Part shown: piece by piece, positions 43,762 to 52,662 of the stretch
Numbering within the stretch: the stretch's first letter is position 1
Layout of the letters: every line of letters begins with the position of its first letter
Made by a program: the position numbers and the translations under genes
Notes under the pieces: model-generated
What the model saw: only the letters and a program-made list of their open reading frames with translations
Told to the model about the DNA's origin: nothing
The model's database searches: none
Assembly: GCF_000371965.1 (NCBI RefSeq)
Contig: NZ_AQUO01000002.1
Location: forward strand, 62,001-126,000
DNA length: 64,000 nt
DNA from: Paracoccus sp. N5
GTDB lineage: Bacteria > Pseudomonadota > Alphaproteobacteria > Rhodobacterales > Rhodobacteraceae
Reading direction: 5' to 3'

Positions 43762-45543
43762 ATGAGAATGACCACTGAGGAAGCCTTTATCAAGGTTTTG
43801 CAACTGCATGGTATTGAGCATGCGTTCGGGATCATCGGTTCGGCGATGATGCCGGTGTCGGATCTGTTCCCGAAGGCGGGGATCACCTTCTGGGACTGCG
43901 CGCATGAGACGAATGCCGGGCTGATGGCGGACGGGTTCACGCGCTCGACGGGCAAGATGTCGATGGCGATCGCGCAGAACGGGCCCGGGGTGACCGGCTT
44001 CGTGACGCCGGTCAAGACCGCCTACTGGAACCACACGCCGCTTCTCCTGGTCACGCCGCAGGCGGCGAACAGGACCATCGGCCAGGGCGGCTTCCAGGAG
44101 ATGGAGCAGATGCGGCTCTTCGCCGATTGCGTGTGTTATCAAGAGGAAGTGCGCGATCCCTCGCGCATCCCCGAGGTCCTGAACCGGGTGATCATGCAGG
44201 CCTGGCGCAACTCGGCGCCGGCGCAGATGAACATCCCGCGCGACATGTGGACCCAGGTCATCGACGTCGAACTGCCGCAGGTGGTCCGCTTCGAGCGGCC
44301 GGCGGGCGGCGAGGCGGCGGTGGCCGAGGCGGCGCGGCTGCTCAGCGAGGCGCGGTTCCCGGTCATCCTGTCGGGCGCCGGCGTGGTCTTGTCGGGCGCG
44401 ATCCCGGACCTGGCGAAGCTCGCCGAGCGGCTGGATGCGCCGGTGGCCTCGAACTACCAGCACAATGACAGCTTCCCGGGCAGCCACCCGCTGGCGGTGG
44501 GGCCCTTGGGCTACAACGGCTCGAAGGCGGCGATGGAGCTGATCGCCAAGGCCGACGTGGTGCTGGCGCTGGGGACGCGGCTCAACCCGTTCTCGACCCT
44601 GCCGGGCTACGGCATCGACTACTGGCCGAAGGAGGCGAAGATCATCCAGGTCGACATCAACGCCGACCGCATCGGGCTGACCAAGAAGGTCACCGTGGGC
44701 ATCCAGGGCGACGCGGCCAAGGTGGCGCGCGCCGTCCTGGCGCAGCTCGCCCCCACGGCGGGCGACGCCGGCCGGGCCGAGCGCAAGGCGCTGATCGCGC
44801 AGACGAAATCCCGCTGGGCGCAGGAGCTTTCGAGCCTCGACCACGAGGATGACGATCCCGGCACGGAATGGAACGCCGAGGCGCGGGCGCGCGACGCCGG
44901 GCTGATGTCGCCCCGCCAGGCCTGGCGGGCGATCATGCAGGCGGTGCCGAAGGAGGCGATCGTCAGCTCGGACATCGGCAACAACTGCGCCATCGGCAAT
45001 GCCTATCCGAGCTTCGAGGCCGGGCGCAAATACCTGGCGCCGGGCCTGTTCGGGCCCTGCGGCTACGGCTTCCCGGCGATCCTGGGCGCCAAGATCGGCA
45101 ATCCGGACGTGCCGGTGATCGGCTTTGCCGGCGACGGCGCCTTCGGCATCTCGATGAACGAGATGACCGCCTGCGGCCGCGCGGACTGGCCGGCGATCAC
45201 CATGGTGATCTTCCGCAACTACCAATGGGGCGCGGAAAAGCGCAACACGACGCTGTGGTACGCCAACAACTTCGTCGGCACCGAGCTCGACCGCGACACC
45301 TCCTATGCCGGCATCGCCCGGGCCTGCGGGCTCCTCGGCGTGCAGGTGAAGTCGCAGGAGGAGCTGACGGCGGCCCTGCACGAGGCGGTCGAGCGGCAGA
45401 TGCAGAACCGCGAGACCACCTTCATCGAGGTGCTCTTGAACCAGGAGCTGGGCGAGCCCTTCCGCCGCGACGCGATGAAGAAGCCGGTGGTGGTGGCGGG
45501 CATCGACCCGGCCGACATGCGCCCGCAGCAGGGCGCGGCCTGA
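43762..45543 (+). CDS. xsc: Sulfoacetaldehyde acetyltransferase
   Basis: A 593-residue thiamine-diphosphate enzyme that splits sulfoacetaldehyde with phosphate into acetyl phosphate and sulfite. Full length for Xsc, with EEAFIKVLQLHGIEHAFGIIGSAMMP at the N-terminus, an N-terminal TPP-binding half, a central domain (about residues 195-330) and the pyrophosphate-binding end around GFAGDGAFGISMNEMTACGR and FRNYQWGAEKRNTTLWY. AGGA lies before the ATG, 18 bases after the dehydrogenase gene. It is the convergence point for both the sulfoacetate and isethionate routes in this window. Confidence 0.97.
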   Translation: MRMTTEEAFIKVLQLHGIEHAFGIIGSAMMPVSDLFPKAGITFWDCAHETNAGLMADGFTRSTGKMSMAIAQNGPGVTGFVTPVKTAYWNHTPLLLVTPQAANRTIGQGGFQEMEQMRLFADCVCYQEEVRDPSRIPEVLNRVIMQAWRNSAPAQMNIPRDMWTQVIDVELPQVVRFERPAGGEAAVAEAARLLSEARFPVILSGAGVVLSGAIPDLAKLAERLDAPVASNYQHNDSFPGSHPLAVGPLGYNGSKAAMELIAKADVVLALGTRLNPFSTLPGYGIDYWPKEAKIIQVDINADRIGLTKKVTVGIQGDAAKVARAVLAQLAPTAGDAGRAERKALIAQTKSRWAQELSSLDHEDDDPGTEWNAEARARDAGLMSPRQAWRAIMQAVPKEAIVSSDIGNNCAIGNAYPSFEAGRKYLAPGLFGPCGYGFPAILGAKIGNPDVPVIGFAGDGAFGISMNEMTACGRADWPAITMVIFRNYQWGAEKRNTTLWYANNFVGTELDRDTSYAGIARACGLLGVQVKSQEELTAALHEAVERQMQNRETTFIEVLLNQELGEPFRRDAMKKPVVVAGIDPADMRPQQGAA

Positions 45544-45609
45544 CGCGGGAAGGCCTGACGCAGAAAGGCCGGCCCCGGCTTTCACCGTTGGGCAAATACC
45601 CCGGGGGGT

Positions 45610-45668
45610 GCGCTTGCCGGGCCCCATCGAGGGGCCAGGCAAGCGCGAGGGGGGCGGCGCCCCCCTCG
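45610..45668 (+). other. Two adjoining strong hairpins between xsc and the YeiH-type gene
   Basis: Hairpin 1 (45610-45646) pairs GCGCTTGCC with GGCAAGCGC, one mismatch, then six more GC pairs around a five-base loop. Hairpin 2 (45646-45668) pairs CGAGGGGGGC with GCCCCCCTCG around three bases. No T run follows either, so they look like an RNA-stabilising or attenuating structure within the operon more than a terminator. Confidence 0.6.
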
Positions 45669-45773
45669 GGGGCCCGGCCTCGCCGATCCCGCCCGAGGCC
45701 GCGCGCCCCTTCCGACGACGACCCGGCGCGACCCCCCTCGCGCCGGCCCCATCCCCGCATCCCGGTGACGACG

Positions 45774-46790
45774 ATGACAACCACCCTGATCCCCTCGCGC
45801 AGCCTCATCTCGGAGGCCTTCCCGGGCTTCGCCGTCTCGGCGCTGGTGGCGGCGACGGCGCAGTTCCTGTCGGACCATTACGGTGCCCCGGCCATGCTGC
45901 TGGCGCTGCTTCTGGGCCTGGCGCTGAACTTCCTGGCCGAGGACGGCACCCGCACCGCGCCGGGCGTCGCCCTGACCGCGCGCAGCGTGCTGCGGCTCGG
46001 GGTGGCGCTTTTGGGCGCGCGGATCTCGGTCGACATGCTGGCGGCGCTCGGGCCGCGCGCCATCGGGCTGGTGGCCGCCGGGGTGGTGCTGACCATCCTC
46101 TGCGGCCTCGCGCTCGCCCGGCTCGGCGGCCGGGACTGGCGCTTCGGGCTGCTCACTGGCGGCTCGGTCGCGATCTGCGGCGCCTCGGCGGCCATGGCCA
46201 TCGCCGCCGTGCTGCCGCGCCACGAGAAATCCGAGCGCGACCTGGTCTTCACCGTGCTCTCGGTCACCGTGCTCTCGACCCTGGCCATGGTGCTCTACCC
46301 GATGCTGGCCGCGCTCTTCGGCTTCACGGCGCGCGACAGCGGCGTCTTCCTGGGCGGCACCATCCATGACGTGGCCCAGGTGGTCGGCGCCGGCTTCTCG
46401 GTCGGCCCCGAGACCGGCGAGACCGCCACCCTGGTCAAGCTGATCCGGGTCTCGATGCTGGCGCCGGTGGTGCTGGCGATCTCGCTGATCATCCGGGCGC
46501 GCGGGCTGGCCGACAGCGACGGCGGCACGGCGCCGCCGCTGCTGCCGGGCTTCGTGCTGGGCTTCCTGGCGCTGGCGGCGCTGAACAGCGCCGGCGCGAT
46601 CCCGCAGGCGCTCTCGGACCTCGCCGGGCAGCTGTCCCGCTGGGCGCTGCTGATCGCCATCGCGGCGGTCGGCATCAAGACCTCGCTCAAGCGCATGCTC
46701 GAGGTCGGCACCGGCGCCATCGCGCTGATCGTGGCGGAAACCGTGTTCCTCGGCGTCTTCGTGGTCGCCGGCCTGCATCTTCTGGGATAG
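45774..46790 (+). CDS. YeiH-family membrane protein, putative sulfur-anion exporter
   Basis: A 338-residue protein of the YeiH/UPF0324 family (PF03601, from memory) with about nine to ten hydrophobic helices. Family wording includes LRLGVALLGARISVDMLAALG, GLLTGGSVAICGASAAMAIAAVLP and FLGGTIHDVAQVVGAGFSVG. Its place between xsc and pta fits the proposed role of such proteins in clearing sulfite or sulfate made by sulfonate breakdown; the transport role is not proven for the family. The pta gene follows after three bases. Confidence 0.88.
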   Translation: MTTTLIPSRSLISEAFPGFAVSALVAATAQFLSDHYGAPAMLLALLLGLALNFLAEDGTRTAPGVALTARSVLRLGVALLGARISVDMLAALGPRAIGLVAAGVVLTILCGLALARLGGRDWRFGLLTGGSVAICGASAAMAIAAVLPRHEKSERDLVFTVLSVTVLSTLAMVLYPMLAALFGFTARDSGVFLGGTIHDVAQVVGAGFSVGPETGETATLVKLIRVSMLAPVVLAISLIIRARGLADSDGGTAPPLLPGFVLGFLALAALNSAGAIPQALSDLAGQLSRWALLIAIAAVGIKTSLKRMLEVGTGAIALIVAETVFLGVFVVAGLHLLG

Positions 46791-46793
46791 CCG

Positions 46794-47771
46794 ATGAAAC
46801 CGCTCGACCGCATCCATGCCGAAGCCCGCGCCCGCGCCCGCCACATCATCCTGCCCGAGGGCGCGGATCCGCGCGTGGCCGAGGCGGCGCGGCGCATCAC
46901 CGAACAGGGCCTGGCCCGCGTCACGCTGATGAACGGGCCCGCGATCCCCGGCGTCACCGCCCTGGACCCGGCCGAGGCGCCGGACCTGGCGGAACTTGCC
47001 GATCACTGGCACCGGCTGCGCGCCGCGCGCGGCATGACCGCGGAACGCGCGCTCGACGACATGCGCGACCCCATCCGCCAGGCGGCGATGCGGGTGCGGC
47101 TGGGCCAGGCCGACGGCACGGTCGGCGGCGCCGTCGCCACCACCGCCGACACGGTGCGGGCGGCGCTGCAGATCATCGGCAAGGCGCCGGATGCCGGGAT
47201 CGTCTCGAGCTTCTTCCTGATGCTCGCTTGCGGGCCCGAGGCGCCGGTCCAGGGCGGGATGATCTTTTCCGATTGCGGGCTGGTGATCCAGCCCGACGCG
47301 GCCGAGCTTGCCGCCATCGCGCGCGCGGCCGCGGCGAGCTGCCGCCAGCTCCTGGCCGAGAAGCCGCGGGTGGCGCTTCTGTCCTTCTCGACCGCGGGCT
47401 CGGCCGAGCATCCGAGCCTCGGGCGGCTGCGCGAGGCCCTGGCGCTGATCCGCGCCGCCGAGCCGGATCTCGAGGTCGATGGCGAACTGCAGTTCGACGC
47501 CGCGCTCGACGAGGCGATCCGGGCCAGGAAGGCGCCGCAGAGCCGGCTGACCGGGCGGCCGAACGTCTTCATCTTCCCGGACCTGGCGGCGGGCAACATC
47601 GGCTACAAGATCGCGCAGCGCCTGGGCGGGCTGACGGCGATCGGCCCGATCCTGCAGGGCCTCGCCCGCCCCGCCAACGACCTCTCCCGCGGATGCTCCG
47701 TCGAGGACATCGTCAACGCAACCGCAATAACCGCAATCCAGGCCGCCGCCAGGACAAAAGCCCCCGCCTAA
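46794..47771 (+). CDS. pta: Phosphate acetyltransferase
   Basis: A 325-residue short-form phosphotransacetylase, converting the acetyl phosphate released by Xsc to acetyl-CoA. Sequence marks include ILPEGADPRVAEAARRI, VGGAVATTADTVRAALQIIG, ALLSFSTAGSAEHPSLGRLREALALI, DGELQFDAALDEAI and the end motif PDLAAGNIGYKIAQRLGG with GPILQGLARPANDLSRG. It is the normal partner gene of xsc and ends the tightly packed xsc, yeiH, pta run. Confidence 0.95.
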   Translation: MKPLDRIHAEARARARHIILPEGADPRVAEAARRITEQGLARVTLMNGPAIPGVTALDPAEAPDLAELADHWHRLRAARGMTAERALDDMRDPIRQAAMRVRLGQADGTVGGAVATTADTVRAALQIIGKAPDAGIVSSFFLMLACGPEAPVQGGMIFSDCGLVIQPDAAELAAIARAAAASCRQLLAEKPRVALLSFSTAGSAEHPSLGRLREALALIRAAEPDLEVDGELQFDAALDEAIRARKAPQSRLTGRPNVFIFPDLAAGNIGYKIAQRLGGLTAIGPILQGLARPANDLSRGCSVEDIVNATAITAIQAAARTKAPA

Positions 47772-47965
47772 CCCCCCAGATCCCGCAAAGCCACGGCGAT
47801 GCGGCCGATGCTCTCGGGAATGCGATCCAACGAGAGCGAATGATTTCCGGCCCCCTGCGGGGTAAAGTTTCAACCAGGGCCACCGATCGATGATCGGTCC
47901 CGCAACCAGAAGCAGCAGGCCACGCCCGCCACCCTGGGACGTGCCAAGCCACAGGAGGAGAAACC

Positions 47966-49249
47966 ATGCCTGAACAGTCTGGAAACACCGAAGCCGTCCG
48001 CGATGCGGATGCGATCGACGGCGCGCGGCGCGGTTTTCTGAAAACGACCGGTCTGTCCGCGCTGGGGACGGTGCTGGGCATGGCCGTGCCGTTCGGGCGC
48101 AACCTGCCCGCGGGCTTCGTGCCCGCCGCGCTGGCCCAGGACACCGGCCTGGACCTGATGGCCGGCAAGCAGGGGCTGGTGGTGCTGGGCGACCGGCCGC
48201 TGAACGCCGAGACTCCGGCGCATCTGCTGGACGACGACGTCACCCCCTATGAGCGGCTGTTCGTCCGCATGAACGGCCTCGTGCCGCAGACGGCGCTGGA
48301 CCAGGACGCCGAGGGCTGGGTGCTGACCGTGGACGGCGAGGTCGAGACCCCGCTGGAGCTGACCATCGACGATCTGAAGTCGCGCTTCGAGACCGTCACC
48401 CGGCGGCTGGTGATCGAATGCGGCGGCAACGGCCGGGCCTTCTTCCAGCCCGGAACCTCGGGCAACCAGTGGACCACCGGCGCGGTCGGCTGCCCGGAAT
48501 GGACCGGCGTGCGGCTGGCCGAGGTGCTGAAGGCGGCGGGCGTCAAGGAAAGCGCCGTCTATACCGGGCATTACGGCAATGACGTGCATCTGAGCGGCGA
48601 CGAGGAGAAGGAGGTGATCTCGCGCGGCGTGCCGATCGAAAAGGCGCTGGAAGAGGACGCGATCATCGCCTGGGCGATGAACGGCGAACCGCTGTCGCCG
48701 CTGCACGGCTTTCCGCTGCGGCTGGTGGTGCCGGGCTATCCGGCCTCGGCCTCGCAGAAATACCTCAACCGCATCCGGGTCCGCGACAGGGAACATGACG
48801 GCGCCAAGATGACCGGCGATTCCTATCGCATTCCCGCCTATCCGGTCGCGCCCGGCACCGAGGTGCCCGAGGAGGACATGGTGGTGCTGACCGAGATGCC
48901 GGTGAAATCCATCGTCACCTTCCCGGAAACCGGCACCGAGGTGAAGGCGGGCGAGGCGGTCGAGGTGCGCGGCCATGCCTGGTGCGGCAAGGGCGATCTC
49001 GCCTCGGTGCATGTCTCGCTGGATTTCGGCCAGACCTGGCAGGAGGCCGCGCTGGAGCCGGCGCCGAACCGCTTCGCCTGGCAGCGCTGGCGGGCAAGCG
49101 TGACCCTGCCGCAGCACGGCTATTACGAGGTCTGGGCGCGGGCGGTCGATCAGGACGGCATCGGCCAGCCGCCGCTGTCGCCGGTTTGGAACCCGCGCGG
49201 CTATGCCAACAACATCCAGCACCGCATCGCGCTGGTCGCGGTCGGCTGA
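47966..49249 (+). CDS. Periplasmic sulfite dehydrogenase, molybdenum subunit (SorA/SorT/SoxC type)
   Basis: A 427-residue sulfite oxidase-family protein. A twin-arginine signal (RRGFLKTTG, residues 21-29, cleavage near residue 58) directs folded export with its molybdopterin. The Mo-binding cysteine is Cys152 in VIECGGNGRAFF, and the C-terminal Mo-co dimerisation domain is present (EVRGHAWCGKGDLASVHVSLDFGQTWQ). AGGAGG lies before the ATG. With the cytochrome gene 11 bases downstream it would oxidise sulfite from Xsc to sulfate and pass electrons to the respiratory chain. SoxC is the nearest alternative, but no other sox genes are here. Confidence 0.93.
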   Translation: MPEQSGNTEAVRDADAIDGARRGFLKTTGLSALGTVLGMAVPFGRNLPAGFVPAALAQDTGLDLMAGKQGLVVLGDRPLNAETPAHLLDDDVTPYERLFVRMNGLVPQTALDQDAEGWVLTVDGEVETPLELTIDDLKSRFETVTRRLVIECGGNGRAFFQPGTSGNQWTTGAVGCPEWTGVRLAEVLKAAGVKESAVYTGHYGNDVHLSGDEEKEVISRGVPIEKALEEDAIIAWAMNGEPLSPLHGFPLRLVVPGYPASASQKYLNRIRVRDREHDGAKMTGDSYRIPAYPVAPGTEVPEEDMVVLTEMPVKSIVTFPETGTEVKAGEAVEVRGHAWCGKGDLASVHVSLDFGQTWQEAALEPAPNRFAWQRWRASVTLPQHGYYEVWARAVDQDGIGQPPLSPVWNPRGYANNIQHRIALVAVG

Positions 49250-49260
49250 GGGGTGGCGCG

Positions 49261-49674
49261 ATGTTCAGGATCATCAAGACATTCGCCGCCGCCCTGGCCG
49301 TGCTGGTGCTGGGGACCGGCCTGGTCGCGGCCGAGGCAAGGCTCGATCCCATGGGCGCGCTGGCGGGGCGGCCGGCCGGCTCGCATCCGCTCGATCCCAT
49401 GACGGCGCTCCGCGCCAGGGCAGATGCGGGCGAGGCGCGGGCGGGAAACGAGGAATTCGGCGGCCTGCCCGACGGCGAGGGCGCCGAGGAAACCTATTAC
49501 CAATGCGTCGCCTGCCATTCGACCGAGATCATCAAGCAGCAGCGCGTCACCGACCACCGCTGGGACGAGCTGTGGCGCTGGATGGTCGAGGCGCAGGGCA
49601 TGGCCGAGCCGGACGAGGAGACAAAGGCGCTGATCCTGGCCTATCTCAAGACCAACTTCTCGTCCGAGAGATAG
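49261..49674 (+). CDS. Cytochrome c subunit of the sulfite dehydrogenase
   Basis: A 137-residue protein with a signal peptide (residues 1-24) and one haem c site, Cys82-Val-Ala-Cys85-His86. Candidate distal methionines follow in WMVEAQGMAEPD. The gene lies 11 bases after the molybdenum subunit gene. Its role is to accept electrons from the molybdenum subunit in the periplasm, as SorB/SorU/SoxD-type cytochromes do. Confidence 0.9.
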   Translation: MFRIIKTFAAALAVLVLGTGLVAAEARLDPMGALAGRPAGSHPLDPMTALRARADAGEARAGNEEFGGLPDGEGAEETYYQCVACHSTEIIKQQRVTDHRWDELWRWMVEAQGMAEPDEETKALILAYLKTNFSSER

Positions 49675-49777
49675 GCGGAGACGGGTGCCGGGGATGCGGC
49701 GTGATCGCCGCAGACATGATCGAGGTCCGCGGGAATTCGACCTGCATGCATCGCCCCTGAGATGCGGACCACCCCGG

Positions 49778-49795
49778 GCAGGATGACCTGCCCCG
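49778..49795. terminator. Possible bidirectional terminator between the sulfite dehydrogenase and AGCS genes
   Basis: GGGCAGG, four-base loop, CCTGCCC, in the gap between two convergent genes. A second GC hairpin (CCCCGC/GCGGGG, about 49831-49845) lies nearby. No T run is present, so efficiency is uncertain. Confidence 0.35.
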
Positions 49796-49869
49796 GAATC
49801 ACCGGCCGGGACGCCCCTTCCCCGAACCGGGGCCCCGCAGGCGGGGTCCCGATGATCGGTCAGCGATGG

Positions 49870-51333
49870 CTACGATCGCTCGCTGGCCTTCCATTCCGCC
49901 CAGCTCGACTGGCCCTTCATGAAGTCCTCGATCTGCTGGCGGTTGGCCTCCAGCCGGGGATCGTGCCGCAGATAGAAGCGGGTCTCGCGCGCGATCAGGC
50001 CCGACAGGATCAGCAGCCCGATCAGGTTCGGAATGGCCATCAAGCCGTTCATCACGTCCGAAAAGTTCCAGACGACGCCCAGCTGGACCGTGCAGCCCAG
50101 CAGCACCACCAGCGAAAACAGGATGCGGAAGGGCATGACGCCGCGATGGCCGACCAGCCGCTCGAGGTTGCGCTCGCCGTAATAGGCCCAGCCCAGGATG
50201 GTCGAATAGGCGAACAGGACCAGGCCGATGGTCACGATCCAGTGCCCCCACTGCCCCGGCAGGCCATGGCTGAACGCCTGTCCCGTCATGATCGAGGGCG
50301 AGATCTGCAATCCGGTCTGCGGATCGACCTGGTTCCAGACGCCGGTGGTGATGATCACCAGGCCGGTGCAGGACACGACGATGATCGTGTCGATGAAGGT
50401 CTGGGTCATCGACACCAGCCCCTGCCGCACCGGATGCGTGGTCTGCGCCGAAGCGGCGGCGATCGCGGCCGAGCCCATGCCGGATTCGTTCGAGAAGATG
50501 CCGCGCGCCACGCCGAACTGCACCGCGATCATGATGGTGGAGCCCAGGAAGCCGCCCGTCGCCGCCGTCCCGGTAAAGGCCTGCGAAAAGATCTCGCCCA
50601 AGGCGGCGGGCAGCGCCTGGATGTTGACCAGCAGGATATAGAGCGCGCCCAGCACGTAGAACAGGATCATCACCGGCACCAGCCCGGCCGTCACCCGGCC
50701 GATGGACTTGATGCCCCCGACCAGCACGACCAGCGTCAGGACGGCCAGGACGACCCCGGTGATCCAGGTCGGGATCATGAAGCTGCGCTCGAGATTCGAG
50801 GCGATCGAATTGCCCTGCGTCATGTTACCGATGCCGAAGCAGGCGCAGACGGCGAATATCGCGAAGCACAGCGCAAGGAACCTGCCGAAACCGTTCGGGA
50901 TGCCGCGCTCCAGGTAGTATTGCGGGCCGCCGTTCTTCTCGCCCACCTCGTCGGTGGTGCGGAAGCGCACGCCGAGAAAGGCTTCGGCATATTTCGACGC
51001 CATGCCGAGGATCGCCGTGACCCACATCCAGAACAGCGCCCCCGGACCGCCGGCCGCGATGGCCGTCGCCACGCCGACGATATTGCCGGTGCCGACGGTC
51101 GCCGCCATGGCGGTGGTCAGCGCCTGGAATTGCGAGATGTCGCCTTCGGCGTCGTCATCCTTGCGTTTCAGCAGGCCGAGACGCAGGGCCGCGCCCAGCC
51201 GGACAAGCTGGATGCCCTGCAGCCGGATCGTCAGGTAAAGCCCCGTGCCCAAAAGCAACGGAATAAGAAGATAAGGCCCCCAGACGATGCCGCCGAGCTT
51301 TCCCAAGACTTCCTCTAACTTGTCGAGTCCCAT
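49870..51333 (-). CDS. Amino acid carrier, AGCS family (sodium:alanine symporter type)
   Basis: A 487-residue membrane protein with about ten to eleven helices. Family marks are GDISQFQALTTAMAATVGTGNIVGVATAIAAGGPGALFWMWVTAILGMASKYAE and GIFSNESGMGSAAIAAASAQT. It would import alanine, glycine or a related small amino acid with sodium. Its position beside the sulfonate genes allows a sulfonated amino acid or alanine from taurine metabolism as substrate, which is speculation. I use the ATG at 51333; another at 51363 is possible. Confidence 0.9.
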   Translation of the reverse strand: MGLDKLEEVLGKLGGIVWGPYLLIPLLLGTGLYLTIRLQGIQLVRLGAALRLGLLKRKDDDAEGDISQFQALTTAMAATVGTGNIVGVATAIAAGGPGALFWMWVTAILGMASKYAEAFLGVRFRTTDEVGEKNGGPQYYLERGIPNGFGRFLALCFAIFAVCACFGIGNMTQGNSIASNLERSFMIPTWITGVVLAVLTLVVLVGGIKSIGRVTAGLVPVMILFYVLGALYILLVNIQALPAALGEIFSQAFTGTAATGGFLGSTIMIAVQFGVARGIFSNESGMGSAAIAAASAQTTHPVRQGLVSMTQTFIDTIIVVSCTGLVIITTGVWNQVDPQTGLQISPSIMTGQAFSHGLPGQWGHWIVTIGLVLFAYSTILGWAYYGERNLERLVGHRGVMPFRILFSLVVLLGCTVQLGVVWNFSDVMNGLMAIPNLIGLLILSGLIARETRFYLRHDPRLEANRQQIEDFMKGQSSWAEWKASERS

Positions 51334-51883
51334 CAATCCATCTCGTGTTATTGCAATGACCACAAACGGCGGTGTTCGGGGCCGGATGTCAAGTTCGGCC
51401 GGGGCCGGGTCTTTGCCGAACGGATCATGGGCGATCCCATGGGGGCTTGCTTTCGGTTGCCCACCCCTTGATCCGCCCTGCCGCCCCGCTACTTGCAGGC
51501 AAGGCGTGTGCTGCGTGCGCCCAGGGTGTCCTCCCTGACGACGGAGACTGGTTCGACCCGTTTCTGACAGGGAGCGTGCTATGAAAGCACATATCCGCAG
51601 CTTTCCCGAACAAACCGCCGGTGGGCCATTCGCCTTCTCCGCATCTGGCGAATTCTGGCCGAAAACCGCCTGCTGCCGCTGCTGTTTCAGACTGGGAACA
51701 GGAGGCCGCCCGCAGATGAAAGACGGTTATGGCATAAAAGACATTCATCAAAACCGGGATCCCCGCCGGCGAGGTCAGGTTTGCCGTCGCCCTGATGCGC
51801 GAGAGCGGCTCTCTTGCGGTCCTCTTGCACAAGCAGCCGAAGCCTTTGCCCGATATCTGGCCAGGCAATCCGCGGGGCGACGC
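51334..51883. other. Stretch without a supported gene
   Basis: Open frames here lack ribosome sites, overlap on both strands and resemble nothing I know. The first part is the leader of the AGCS gene. The rest precedes the small membrane-protein frame at 51884. Confidence 0.4.
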
Positions 51884-52066
51884 ATGAGCAAGGACAAGGA
51901 AGCGGGTCACAACAGGAAAAGCGAGGAAAAGCGGGTTTGCCTCGATGATCTTGAGATTGAGCTGATCGGGGTAACGACCACGCGCAGGCAAGCCTTCAGG
52001 AACCTCGTGATCCTTGTGGCGGCATATTCATCCAGCTTGGGATTGCTCTACTGGTTATTGCATTGA
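51884..52066 (+). CDS. Small membrane protein, unknown
   Basis: A 60-residue frame from the ATG at 51884: a charged N-terminal half (SKDKEAGHNRKSEEKR), a middle DDLEIELIGVTT and a C-terminal hydrophobic helix (LVILVAAYSSSLGLLYWLL). This reads like a tail-anchored small protein. The frame is open further upstream, but that part has the composition of non-coding DNA. The ribosome site is weak. I do not recognise a family. Confidence 0.4.
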   Translation: MSKDKEAGHNRKSEEKRVCLDDLEIELIGVTTTRRQAFRNLVILVAAYSSSLGLLYWLLH

Positions 52067-52189
52067 TCCCGTGAACCTCCATGATCAGGCCGATAACCTG
52101 GCTGCGGACGCCTGACCGGGGCGTGATGAAACGCAGGCAGGGCGGCGACAGGCGTCTCGTCGCGCCGGATCGCCAGGAACGGATTTTTC

Positions 52190-52500
52190 AGAACCTGGAC
52201 GAGATCGCCGCATTGGCGACGTCATTCGCCCCATGGGCAAAGCTGAGCAGCGCCGCCGAGGCGACCAGGGGAGTGCCGAACAGCACCTTCAGCGACTTGT
52301 TGCGATTCTCCAGCCCCTCGGACTGGCGGCGGGTGACCGGCATCATCAGCAGCCAGGAGCAGAAGCCCACCAGCAGGCCCAGCAGCAGCGCCGAGCGCAT
52401 CGAGATCTCGACCAGCTGCTTCAGCCCCTTCATCGCCAGATAGGCCGTGAAGGCCCCCGCCATGATGCCCACCAGGATCGGCACCCAGACCCGCGCCACC
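52190..52500 (-). pseudogene. Inorganic phosphate transporter (PiT family), internal fragment
   Basis: The minus-strand frame reads ARVWVPILVGIMAGAFTAYLAMKGLKQLVEI, LLGLLVGFCSWLLMMPVTRR, LFGTPLVASAALLSFAHGANDVANAA, typical of the middle of PiT-type permeases (the FAHGANDVANA box). Sequence before and after is missing; the frame runs on for a few codons into unrelated DNA at both ends. It is non-functional. Confidence 0.85.
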
Positions 52501-52662
52501 GCGATCGGTTGCCGGGACCGACGGGTTTGGCCGGCGGCCGGCACGGCGCGGCCTTCGGGACGTGACGCAACGGCACATTTTCGCCGCCCTGGAGTGGTTG
52601 TCATCAGCGGCGGCTCTGAACTAGCCTCGACCCCAGACGATCTGGAAAACAGGGAGATGCAG

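Noticed and set aside
43501..45780. Long minus-strand frame opposite xsc
   Set aside because: Antisense shadow; Xsc on the plus strand is full length with all motifs.
47713..48243. Minus-strand frame opposite the start of the sulfite dehydrogenase gene
   Set aside because: No family resemblance and overlaps a clear twin-arginine signal-encoding gene.
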